Assembly (NCBI GenBank): GCA_021234155.1
Contig: JAJEKV010000056.1
Coordinates: 7,218,618 to 7,282,617, forward strand
Source: Isoetes taiwanensis
Lineage: Eukaryota > Streptophyta > Lycopodiopsida > Isoetales > Isoetaceae
Reading direction: 5' to 3'
DNA length: 64,000 nt
A program made the translations under genes and the position numbers. Below are positions 33,300 through 42,926 of this stretch, one piece after another (within the stretch, counting starts at the first letter, position 1; each line of letters begins with the position of its first letter). The notes under the pieces were generated by a model. That model did no database searches. It was not told where the DNA came from and saw nothing but the letters and a program-made list of their open reading frames with translations.

Positions 33300-34900
33300 A
33301 GGAAAATCCCGTAAGTGTTTGCCAGATCTCATGTTTTCTGTAGATGTTTTCTGTAGAGTTAAGACGACTGCTCAAGCATTCAAACAAAAAAATAAGGGAG
33401 GCCCCTTTTTGATTTTGCATTTAATCTTTTAATCTGGAAGCATACACCAGACGCCACGGCCTGGTTTGTTAATCTATTATTCCAAAAATAGAGCTCAAGG
33501 TTTTGTTTAGCTTATCAAACTTTTTTTCGAACATCTCTCTGATCTTTCTCATACTGTTTTAACTGATAAAACAATATTGGTATGGAAAACTGAATGGAAA
33601 GAATATTTAAGACATAACCTTTATGGAATCGTTTTAAACCTTAACTATTGATGTAATATTTTGAACCTTATATTTTAATTTAATGTCAGAGAATGTGGAT
33701 TGCAATTTTATAATATTATGCCTTATTGGACTTGTTTGGGTTTGATTCCCAAAAGGCTATCTTTGAAAAAACAAGAAAAATATGCTTTTTTATTTAAAAA
33801 GCATGCCACATGTCTTTGGAATATACAAGAAATCTTTTGTTTTTTCTGCTGTTTTTTTTTTTTTTCCTAGTATAGTTCTTTGACGTAGTTTTCTTTAGAA
33901 AATAACTATTTCAAAAAACCACGCATGGATATTCTTTAGAACCATGTGTATTTATTTGAGAAGCACCACATTTGAGAACGACTTTAAAAAACCACAAGTA
34001 GATATTTTATTAAACCACATATTATTATTTAGTAAAAACAACACCTGAAAACAACTAATATCACGTGGCTATTCTGTTAAACCACATGTTGTTTTTGTGT
34101 AAAAACAACCACTATTTTAAAAAACCACATGTGGATATTCTGTTAAAGCACATGTTATTTTTTAGTAAAAACAACACAAAAAAACAACGCATAGAATTTT
34201 ATTAAAAGACTGTCAATTTTCTATGCATAGATTTTTTAGACAAAAACTACATGTTGTTTCTAGCATTTTCGGAACAAAACTATGGGTGGTCTTTAAGTGT
34301 TTTTTTTTTTGCAGAAACAACAGCAAAAAACTATACGTTGATCAAATTTTGGGGTTGTAGTGAAAACAAGACGTTAGTGATATATGCTTTAAAGAATACA
34401 CCAACTAGGAAGGGTTTGGACAAAGAAACCACTACAGATTAGGCAAATAAGATTATATGGTGTCTTAATATGGTTTGGAAAACAAAACGCTAGTTATTTA
34501 TGACCTTTAACCACTCGATAAAAAAACTTACTAAACCGCTGTTCCATATCAAAAGCATTATGGTTTCGATGTATAGACATGCAAGGCTTTAGGCCATTAA
34601 ACAATCATGACCTATAACATATAAACACAATGGGAATCATATAAATTTACCACATCAATAAGTCATGCTATTTTATCACTCTAAGAATCATGTATATATA
34701 ACAATATTACCACCATACCATACCACAACCACAAACCATGCATATAAAGCATTATATTTAATTATTGCTTTTAAGCATGTTATAAAACCCCCTTGGTGAA
34801 CACCATATAAAATCCATATAAGGTTTTTAATGATATCAACCCACAAAGATGTATTGGTTTTATTAAGTGGTTTTGTATATATAACTAGGGTAAAAACCCA
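33300..34900. repeat. Subterminal AAACCAC-type repeats
   Basis: AT-rich DNA with many diverged copies of AAAAAACCACATGTGGATA and AAAACAAC words. It has no coding capacity. These match the words near the opposite end (28080-28480). Confidence 0.6.
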
Positions 34901-35241
34901 TATTGGTTTTAATTTTGGGTGCCTTGTGAAACAAGAATCGATCACATATGTTTGGTTTATGTAATCTTCGAAAAAGAGTTAATGGATCGTTTCAAATTTA
35001 AGTCACTGGTACCATTTCGTGGAATTTGATTGTTAAATGCTAGTTACATGCCCATTTTCAACATGCTAGTTACATGCCCATTTTCAACATTCTTGTTTGT
35101 TTTGCTAAATGAAAAATGGAATGTAACCTACAAACAGAATAAAAAGCAGGATGTAACATGGAATGTAAACTAAAATCCGGAATGTAATCAAGATGTTGCA
35201 ACACACTCTTCTAATCCAATTTCCTGGAAAAGAATATAAGC

Positions 35242-35249
35242 CACGTGGC
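35242..35249 (+). promoter_or_regulatory. G-box/ABRE motif, distal
   Basis: CACGTGGC lies about 0.9 kb upstream of the NF-YB TATA box. It is a match to the bZIP-bound ABRE/G-box core. Confidence 0.4.
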
Positions 35250-35686
35250 AATGCACGATTGGCTTAGGGGGCTGAATGCCACGTAAGTGGCTTTTACATT
35301 GCTCAGCTTGTGAGGGATAGTTTGCATTTGTTCTTTCGATATTTTTAAGAATGGGGTCACACAAATGAGATATGCAAGTGCTAATGTTAACCACAAACAA
35401 AAACAGTTATCAACATGGAAAATGGGTCGCGTTTTTTTTTTACGAGCGAAATATTGGCGCTCGAAAGGTGGTTGGATTCCAAAGAATGGCGGGCCGAATA
35501 CGCCGTGCATAAAAATTATAGTTTATTATAATATGAGAATCCATTTTATTGCAATAACGCTGTGTGGCGCAGATGGTCAGTTAGTTCGGTTTTCAACTTC
35601 CTTGCACGAGATTGAACTTGCCTTTTAACATTTTTTTTTTACTTGGAGGGGTATTCGACTCACACAATATTTTTTGGGCGTATTTG

Positions 35687-35905
35687 ACTTACATAATTTA
35701 CATGCGAATCTACAAGTCGAATACCTCATTTTTGGTATTCGACTTGCAAAACAGAAGGCAATCTACGAGTCTAATACCCTATTGTTATTCAACCCATAAT
35801 CGGGAGCCAATAAATGCACCGTTTTTTTATCGGAAGACTTACATAATTTACATGCAAATCTACAAGTCGAAATCCAACCCATAATTGGGAGCCAATAAAT
35901 GCACC
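35687..35905. repeat. Duplicated promoter block with two CCAAT boxes
   Basis: GACTTACATAATTTACATGC appears twice (about 35687 and 35838), as does GGGAGCCAATAAATGCACCG (about 35802 and 35887). Each copy of the second block holds a CCAAT box (35807-35811 and 35892-35896) upstream of the NF-YB gene. Confidence 0.75.
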
Positions 35906-35938
35906 GTTTTCTTCATTGGAAGATGAACTGTGTGTTGT

Positions 35939-36166
35939 CACGTGGCACATCGTGGCACATCCCTCACTCCGGAATGGAAAGAGGGGCATCAACCAGGCTA
36001 CATTCAAATATGAAAAGATTCACTTGCGTATGAAGTTCATTTTGCGTTTGAAGTTAAACAGTTAAACTGCGTTTGTGAGTCGGTTTTCTCAAACGAAAAA
36101 AATGTTCTTTAATATGCAGGTACTGAAGTAAGGATTGGCTTAGGTGACAAGGTCCTAGTATAAAAA
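35939..36166 (+). promoter_or_regulatory. NF-YB promoter: ABRE and TATA box
   Basis: CACGTGGC at 35939-35946 is a second ABRE/G-box. TATAAAAA at 36159-36166 is a good TATA box, 63 bp before the chosen ATG. The more upstream in-frame ATG (36166) overlaps this TATA box and is therefore unlikely to be in the mRNA. Transcription start would be near 36190. Confidence 0.6.
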
Positions 36167-36228
36167 TGTATTTATGCAGTGACGTGTCGACCCAGAATAG
36201 CGAGGCCCACACTTTAGAATACTCCCAA

Positions 36229-37166
36229 ATGGAGAGGAAGAGAAGCAACGTGGAGATGGCGGCCCTCGATACGGCAAGTGGATCCCGAAAATGGAAGCGC
36301 TCGTCTGCTCCGCCAGACGCAGACGCTGCGATTCGAGGTCGGTTTTCAGAGCCAGTTCATGATTTGTTTTTGGATTTTCATGTCCCTTTGTTTCTTCGCA
36401 TGCATGCAAGAAATTCAATTCTGTTATTATATTCAAATCTTTCTTGTTCTTTCTTGAAAATTTGTGCCCCTTCTATCAAAAAGATTCAGGATTCTTCGTT
36501 CTTTTTCAAGTTACCCTTTTGCTACATGCATCTGCGTAAATCTTTTACCGGTTTGTTTTCACGTTTCTTGATGTTTGATGTTTCTGGATTCTGCATGCTT
36601 AACGGATTTAGCATGTCATTGTAGGGCAAATGCAACATGATCCTGGCATGGATGATTTTGCGGACAGAGACAGGGATCATCGCGATAGGGGCGATAGGGA
36701 CCGGGAGAATTGTAATGTAAGGGAGCAAGATAGGTTTATGCCAATTGCAAATGTGATTAGGATTATGAGGAAAGTTCTTCCCATGCATGCGAAGATATCA
36801 GATGATGGAAAGGAAACTATTCAAGAATGTGTTTCTGAGTTCATTAGTTTTGTCACAAGTGAGGCAAATGATAGGTGTCAAAGGGAACAGAGGAAGACCA
36901 TAACAGCAGAGGATATTTTATGGGCAATGAGCAAGTTAGGTTTTGATGATTACATAGATCCTTTAACATTCTATCTGCACAGATACAGGGAGGTTGAAGG
37001 GGATCATAGAGGATCTGTGAGGGGGGATTCATTACCAAAGAAAGAGATGAATCTTCATGGTCTGCAACCAATGATGGTTCAGCCAAACATGTTTGGAGGA
37101 TTATCTTACTATAAGGATGAGTCCAACGCACCATTTACTCATGATTCTTATACAGTGCACAAATGA
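36229..37166 (+). CDS. NF-YB subunit, LEC1 type
   Basis: This is the histone-fold subunit B of the CCAAT-binding factor NF-Y, a nuclear transcription factor. LEC1-type members control embryo and lipid programmes in seed plants. Exon 1 is 36229-36337 and exon 2 is 36625-37166; the intron (GT at 36338, AG at 36624) splits a Gly codon. The product is 216 residues. The N-terminus is basic, with an Asp/Arg-rich run ([16 protein letters not shown]). The conserved B domain starts [19 protein letters not shown] and includes [37 protein letters not shown] and [16 protein letters not shown]. The Asp in KISDD marks LEC1/L1L proteins, where other NF-YBs have Lys. [12 protein letters not shown] is also LEC1-type. 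One oddity is Gly instead of Ala in DDGKET. The frame is intact, so this is probably a working gene. Confidence 0.92.
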
Positions 37167-38067
37167 TGTATCTGCCATTGTTATGATCTCTTCCTAGATG
37201 AAGAACTTGCCATGGATATCATATGAATAGGAGCATCAGGCTCTATATTCTAATACTATTTCTATTTTGATAACATACAGGAAATTAGGTACATATAACA
37301 TATGTCTGTGTTCAATAGATGCCGCCACCGAGATGTAGAGGCATGGCAGGCATGCCTTCATCCGAGATAAAAAGAATATGCGTGCTCAGTCTATTCGGAT
37401 CAACATCTTATATAGTTATACAAGGATTGTATATTCAGCAGAGTCAAATACACAATTTTGTAGCCGTTGTAGGTATAATAATGAAATATATGTTAATTTT
37501 TTATGTAGTCTGCTTTCCAAGTAAATAAATATGCTTCAATATTTGTCAATGCATTTTCCTGTTATAATTCGATTTTTGGCACCAAAGAAAGGAGTTCCGG
37601 ATATGAATGGTACCCACTCTAATGTGTGAGTGGGGAAGCAAATGGGTTTTAAGTATACAAGAATTTGTCACGGTGGTAGTCGCCATCGCTAGTTTGTTCT
37701 TTTTACTGGATGCTTATATGTGTAAGAGATTTAAGACGATTTTGCACTAGCCATTTGATTTTGTGAGACGATGGGGTAGGAGAATGCATATATTATGTAG
37801 CTTTTTTTGTCCAAGAAAGACTTGAATCAGTAGAGGGCATTTTTAGGTATATCAATGCTTTATGCTCATGAACTAAGACTACAAATGCAACTTGATGATA
37901 AGTAATATAAAAAAAATATTAGACATGAGAGCGAGAAAAAAGAAGCTTTGGAAGGGTCTCTCTTCGACTAATAGAATACCCTTCTTGCGGCTTGACCCAT
38001 TGATCCTGGGTCATTAGCTCTAAAAAATACAACTACAGAATAATATGGCATATAACACGATTGCAAA
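37167..38067. other. NF-YB 3' flank and spacer
   Basis: There is no second gene. The part up to about 37550 is likely 3' UTR and terminator, with AATAAA-like words at about 37480 and 37525. The rest is AT-rich spacer up to the transposon end. Confidence 0.5.
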
Positions 38068-38646
38068 TTAAACGGGAGTGTTGCATCACTCCCGTTTCAA
38101 AGATTCCCTTTAAAAAAACACCATGTTTCTAAAATAAGCCTTTTTTGATAGTTGTTGAGAATTTCTAGAGGTTCGCATTTTTTTTCATGCCATTTTGGCC
38201 CATCATTAGACGAAAACTTTGTACTTATGAAACAGAAATCATGAAAATAGCGAAATTTAGGCATAGACTTGAAGAGACTGAAAGCATTACAAAAAAAAAG
38301 CACCAGAATAGAAAGGAAAAAAAAGTAATATGTTTTTAATAAATTGTTGTACATCAATATTGAAGATTCATTGTAATAAATAATGATAATTTTAATATGC
38401 AGTAGTCAAAGATCTACATCATAGTCCTCCTCATTCTTTTTGCTACTCTCTGCCGTCTCGTCCTTCTGTTCTATCTCCTTTCTTTGGAGACTTAAGTTTT
38501 GTATCCTCCTTGTTCTCTCCTGAATGGTAGCTAAAGCTACTTCTTTAAGCTCTGCAAAAGGTTGCCTCGTCGCCTAGTGAGCTCGAGAATGGAGGTCAGA
38601 TCTCTCGAGGACGTTAGTTTAGCATAATCGGATGAAGACTTTGCCC

Positions 38647-41600
38647 CTAACTCTTGATTTTCATCCGTAAAGTAGGTAAAAGACCGGTCTCATCTTCACA
38701 AAATGCAATGACCTCCTTATCAATATCCACGGCTACACAGCTTGCGCCCTTCTTAAGTGCACATGCGATAGTAGTACGTGAACCGGAGAAAGCATCAAGC
38801 ACCCAATCTCCCGGACGCGAGAACATGTCCGTGAGATGGTTGATGAGCTTTTGTGGTTTCGGTAGTGATTCACAATCCCCGCCTTGTGCACTTGGGTCCC
38901 GCAATTTCGTAAAGACCGCTGGAAACTCTAGGACGTTTGAAAAGTTTTGACAAAGGCAAGTGTTAAAGTGTTCCATGGTCCTCTTCCCATCAAAACTCCA
39001 ATAAGCTACATGAAGGTACTCTACCTTGCCGAGCAACCTTGGTCCTCCACCATGGTAGTTGATGTTCGCTTTGTACCTAGTGAAGCATTTAAAGTGATGT
39101 TAGCAAAAACAAGAAAACACTTCAAAAACCGTAAACAGAAATACTATTCCGCATACACTACGTAATTAAAGAGAAAAGTAATTGTATTCGGAATAAGACT
39201 TACCGCACAAGGTTTTCATATCCTCGCCTGAACCGGAGAACCAAAGTGATTTTTGAAAGCCGATTCCACCAAGCCGCATCGCATGCTCGAATGGAACGTA
39301 ACTAAACGCCAATGTTTGGCCGTTGAGATCCGCTTGATTCCTTCAATGAAAGCATTAAACTCTGAAAAAATTTGAAGGGCTGGTCGTCAGATTCTGGCCG
39401 CCTTTAAGCTTAAACCCGTAGGGAAGATCAAGCAATAACCAAAGTAAAGTCCTGTGGGCTTAACCGCTTCCGACAAGGTTCGTGCAATCACCATGAATGA
39501 TTGAATATAAATTGTTTTGATCAAACATGCGTAATCTCTCGTAGTCGGATGGTTCTCGCTCAACAGTTCTTCTTTTCATTCGCGACCTCTCTTCCCCCCT
39601 TTGTTCTAACCAAATTCATAAAGCCCTCGGGTAGGTCTTTATTTTTCTTTTTGCTCTAAAGAAAAACAAAACAACAACTGTCAAGAGAGCGTTTGTGCAG
39701 AGAAAAGGAATTTTGAGACTACTTACCCAGCCCTCAAAATTTGGTGCATATTGCACAATGCGCTCGTCGGATGTGGCAATTGGGTAGAGTTCCTTGCACC
39801 TTTCCCATGTTTCGACGTTTAGCTGCTCCATCAAACAGGTTTGACATGTTATGACGTTCTTTTGGCTGCAAGACGTTAAGGAAACAATGAGTTTAAACGT
39901 AAGAATGAAGGCAAAGTAAAAGGAAAACAAATAAAAGTCAAGCTATGTGTATTCTGGAATACAAACTGGTTAACTGGTGATGCTACCTCGAAACAATATG
40001 CAGAAAATAGTTCTGCTACAGGACAAACACATTGCTCGTCTCTAGAAAAGCAATGTGTATTCCGGAATACAGATTGCTTCTCTAAAGGAACGCATGCGTA
40101 TTCCAGAATACACAGGCCTACATTCAGAGGAGCAATGTGTATTCTGGAATACACATGCTTTCCTTCACACGGGCAATGTGTATTCCGGAATACACAATGC
40201 TTTTCTAGAGACAAGCAATGTGTATTCCTGAATACACATTGCTTGTTTGAATGTAGGAATGTGTATTCTGGAATACACTATGTACGCCGATGTTTTTGGG
40301 AATCTAACATGCAAAGAGTAAAGTTTGTGTTAGAGAACTTACTTGTGCAATTCCTTTGACATTTCTTCTAGGCTAAACTCCTTATCAACAACTTTTTGGA
40401 GAAGCTGCTCCAGAAGCTCCGTGTCGGAGAAGCCCTGCATTTCCCGCCAGACGGTAATGGTCATTTCTTTTTTGGGCACGTCTGAGGTTTTTTTCTTGGC
40501 TGTCTCCTTGCCCTTGCTCTTTAACTCCCCTCGCTCGAACATTGTAAATATCTCGTCCTGGAGTTCCCAAATCTGTTCAAGAAGATTTCACGTCAAATAG
40601 TTGATTTGCTATTCTGGAATACATTTTGTGCTTACCTTGCCATCTCTAAAAGCTAACTGGAACCAGTTGTCGTGGCCAATGAGAGATCCTTTTTTTGTTG
40701 GCCTCGTCATATTTCGTGCAAATTCAATGGCACACACCTCCTTAAGCTCCAAGGAAAATGCTGGCTTCTTAAAGGTCCTCACCGTACTTTTCCTTGAAAA
40801 TTACATACTCCCCCGTGCATAAACCGGATCTTGTCGACAAAGCTCATCTTTAGTTTGTACTTTCGTTGTCGACATTGTGGGTGTTGGCAACGATTTTTGC
40901 TTCTTCATCCTGTAAGACCACAAGAGACACGGTAGCAGAGGGCGGAGAGGTACCTCGGGTTCTTCTTTTCTTTTTGTAAAGTTGCCTTCTTGCCTTGAAG
41001 CTATGATTCCCTCCCAAGGCGTAGTGAGTGTAGGTGTCGGTGTCGTTTTCTCTGTCATAGTCCCGGGGTTGTGCACCGCCTCCCATCAACAAGGACAACT
41101 ATTGGGGCCACATGAGCATTTGGATTGCTCCTTATTCTGTCTTTCAGGTTCCTTAAGTGATCGGCATAAATTTTGCGAACCTGAAGTGGCCTTTCACCAG
41201 CTTCATTTTTCGGTGGAAGCTTCATTGAAGTGACTGGCAAATAAATGACACCTTGCACAAACTTGTGCAGGTTAATCTCTTCCATCTTTTCAGCTGTTTT
41301 GTCAACTTTTTTTTCCTTAATAGCAACACCAGGTGCTTTACCCTTCCCCTTCTTCTTCCTAGGTTCCTCAGGAGCATCCTCTGTTGCAATTAAAGCCGTC
41401 TGCTTTTTTTTAGGCTCTTTAGCAGCAACTGTTTGCCTTTGCCGCTTCTTTGGTGGTGGGGACGGTGGCTTTTCTTCGGACTGTGATGGACTCCCAGATT
41501 GTGATGATGGACTGCTCGGGCTCGGTTGGTCATCCTCTTCCCCTTGTGATGACTCGCTGTAGGGGAAGTCTTCGCTCGTTGTGCTTCGAACGTAGTTAAT

Positions 41601-42009
41601 GATGGCACATAGCGACATCTTGTTGAGGTAGTGAGAAACATACTTATATAGAGGCTGAGGATTTACTTTCACCACTCTAAAATAGGCTTCATCAACATGA
41701 ATAAAGCCTTGGGATGTCTGAAAAGACAGTCTCCCTCGCTGACCGGACTCCCCAGCTACTTCACTCACGGCCTGGATGGTGCCCATGCAGACAAATTCCC
41801 TCTCATCGTACCTTTTTGCTCCAGCACTCCGACAGACATGTAGGAAAGTAAGGGTGCTGTACTTTCCAGAAGTACCCCTTGTAAAAAACCATTGAGTTTG
41901 GAAGTTTTCGTAGATAGCAGGCGCAGCTGTCTCCTCAACCCTTCTCTGTGGGTGCGGTTTCGTTGGGATTTTAACGGTCCTCTTGTGTTGTTTCTTGCTG
42001 CCTTCTTGT
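38647..42009 (-). pseudogene. ParB-like/DNA N4-N6 methyltransferase fusion
   Basis: This is a multi-exon gene read leftward. The large exon (42009 to about 41080) has a globular N-terminus, an acidic Ser/Pro segment, a Lys-rich linker and VIYLPVTSMKLPP...LRNLKDRI...VAPIVVLVDG. After a frameshift it continues YTHYALGGNHSFKARRQLY and LQDEEAKIVANTHNVDNE. That is the layout of a ParB/sulfiredoxin-like domain (LVDG...GGNHR..A..L). Exons near 40574-40345 and 39868-39738 form a helical linker. The methyltransferase follows: IIHGDCTNLV and LDLPYGFKLKGGQ (motif IV, normally D/N-P-P-Y), EHAMRLGGIGFQKSLWF, then in the last exon PKPQKLINHLTDMFSRPG and DWVLDAFSGSRTTIACALKK (motif I, AdoMet binding; normally FxGxGTT), ending at 38647. 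Motif IV before motif I is the beta-class order of prokaryotic/phage enzymes. DLPY and SGSRTT are altered key motifs, and several frameshifts are present. Confidence 0.82.
39947..40278. repeat. Palindrome array 1, 41-bp period
   Basis: Copies of GTGTATTCCGGAATACAC or one-base variants begin at 40055, 40096, 40137, 40178, 40220 and 40261, a spacing of 41, 41, 41, 42 and 41 bp, with an outlying copy at 39947. The spacers vary but share AATGCTT...AGCAAT arms. The array lies in an intron of the ParB-methyltransferase gene. Confidence 0.95.
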
Positions 42010-42249
42010 CTGTGCAAATTGTGTGTAAACACGATCTTGTTAGAGAAAGCAGTGGCAAAAAACTATTCCAGAATACAAAATGTCTTGCAAAAAGGAAAAA
42101 ACGAGGGCAAAAAGAGGACAAAAATGCCAAAACAGCACTGCAATCTTGACAAAAAAACAGGTCTAAACAAGTTTTAAAAGCAGAAAAAACGCCTAAAGTT
42201 ACTAAAAAAATCAAGGAAAAGTAACCTTACAAAACCTAAAAACACGAAA

Positions 42250-42540
42250 GTGTATTCCGGAATACACTTTCGCCTTCGAGGGAAGCCGGAAGTGTATTCC
42301 GGAGGATGGCGAAGGTGTATTCCGGAATACACTTTCGCCTTGAGGGAAGGCAAAAGTGTATTCCGGAATACACCTTCGCCTTCCCTCGAAGGCGTAAGTG
42401 TATTCCGGAATACACTTTCGCCTTCTGTCGAAGGCGATAGTGTATTCCGGAATACACTTTCGCCTTCCCTCGAAGGCGAATGTGTATTCCGGAATACACT
42501 TTCGCCTTCGAGGGAAGGCGATAGTGTATTCGGGAATAAG
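42250..42540. repeat. Palindrome array 2, 42-bp period
   Basis: GTGTATTCCGGAATACAC begins at 42250, 42315, 42356, 42398, 42440 and 42482, with a half copy at 42292 and a variant at 42524. Spacing is 41-42 bp apart from the irregular 42292 unit. The spacers TTTCGCCTTCCCTCGAAGGC are themselves inverted repeats and occur in both orientations. Open frames across the array (VYSGIHFRLPSKA-type) are an effect of the repeat, not genes. It lies upstream of the first recognised exon of the ParB-methyltransferase gene. Confidence 0.95.
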
Positions 42541-42926
42541 AAACAGACACACAAATGATTGTACCTTGTACTTTCTTACTCACCTCTCCATGTTTTCTCT
42601 ATGTGTAACGGAATACAGTCTCTGAATATTATAATCGAAGGCGCTGGCGCTGGCGACTTCAGCTCAGAGACTGGAATACGCAACTGAAGGCGCCGAAATT
42701 TCCTTTTAAAGGTAGCATTTTCGTCTTGCTCTTTTTCTATGTGAAGCGGAATACGTTTAGCTTTCCTATCCTACTCCTGTGTATTCCAGAATAGCTTTTA
42801 TTTTGACTTTCACTTGATTAGTACTGGAACTTCTGCTTGTACTACGTGGGCATGTATTCGGGAATAAGAAATGCTCTGCACTAAAGAAAGTTTCTCAAAT
42901 CTCCTAACTATTTTGCAGTTGTTAAG
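42541..42926. promoter_or_regulatory. Divergent intergenic region of the transposon
   Basis: This non-coding spacer lies between the leftward methyltransferase gene and the rightward transposase-like gene. It contains further half-sites GGAATAC (about 42610, 42671, 42749), GTGTATTCCAGAATAG (about 42779) and GTATTCGGGAATAAG (about 42854). It is probably a bidirectional promoter that shares the palindrome motif. Confidence 0.5.

Larger units (their letters stand above)
28045..34928. mobile_element. CACTA-like non-autonomous element with captured genes
   Basis: The two ends are inverted copies of CACAAGGCACCCAAAA (28045-28060 and 34913-34928), flanked by AAA on both sides (28042-28044 and 34929-34931). 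A 3-bp duplication and CAC-starting ends fit the CACTA group. Subterminal zones (28080-28480 and about 33900-34900) are packed with variants of AAACCAC / GTGGTTT in both orientations, as CACTA elements have. No transposase is visible. Inside lie a polyamine oxidase fragment with introns (minus strand) and a protein kinase fragment (plus strand). This is the pattern of a Pack-CACTA element, which has picked up genomic DNA rather than mRNA. Confidence 0.7.

Noticed and set aside
40010-42540. CRISPR-like array, given regular repeats and spacers
   Set aside because: Eukaryotic DNA; the repeats are perfect palindromes and the spacers are related inverted repeats, with no cas genes. A protein-binding array is more likely.
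42174-42625. Several overlapping ORFs in all frames with VYSGIHFRLPSKA-type repeats
   Set aside because: They are translations of the 42-bp palindrome array; all frames are open because the unit is a multiple of 3 and lacks stops.
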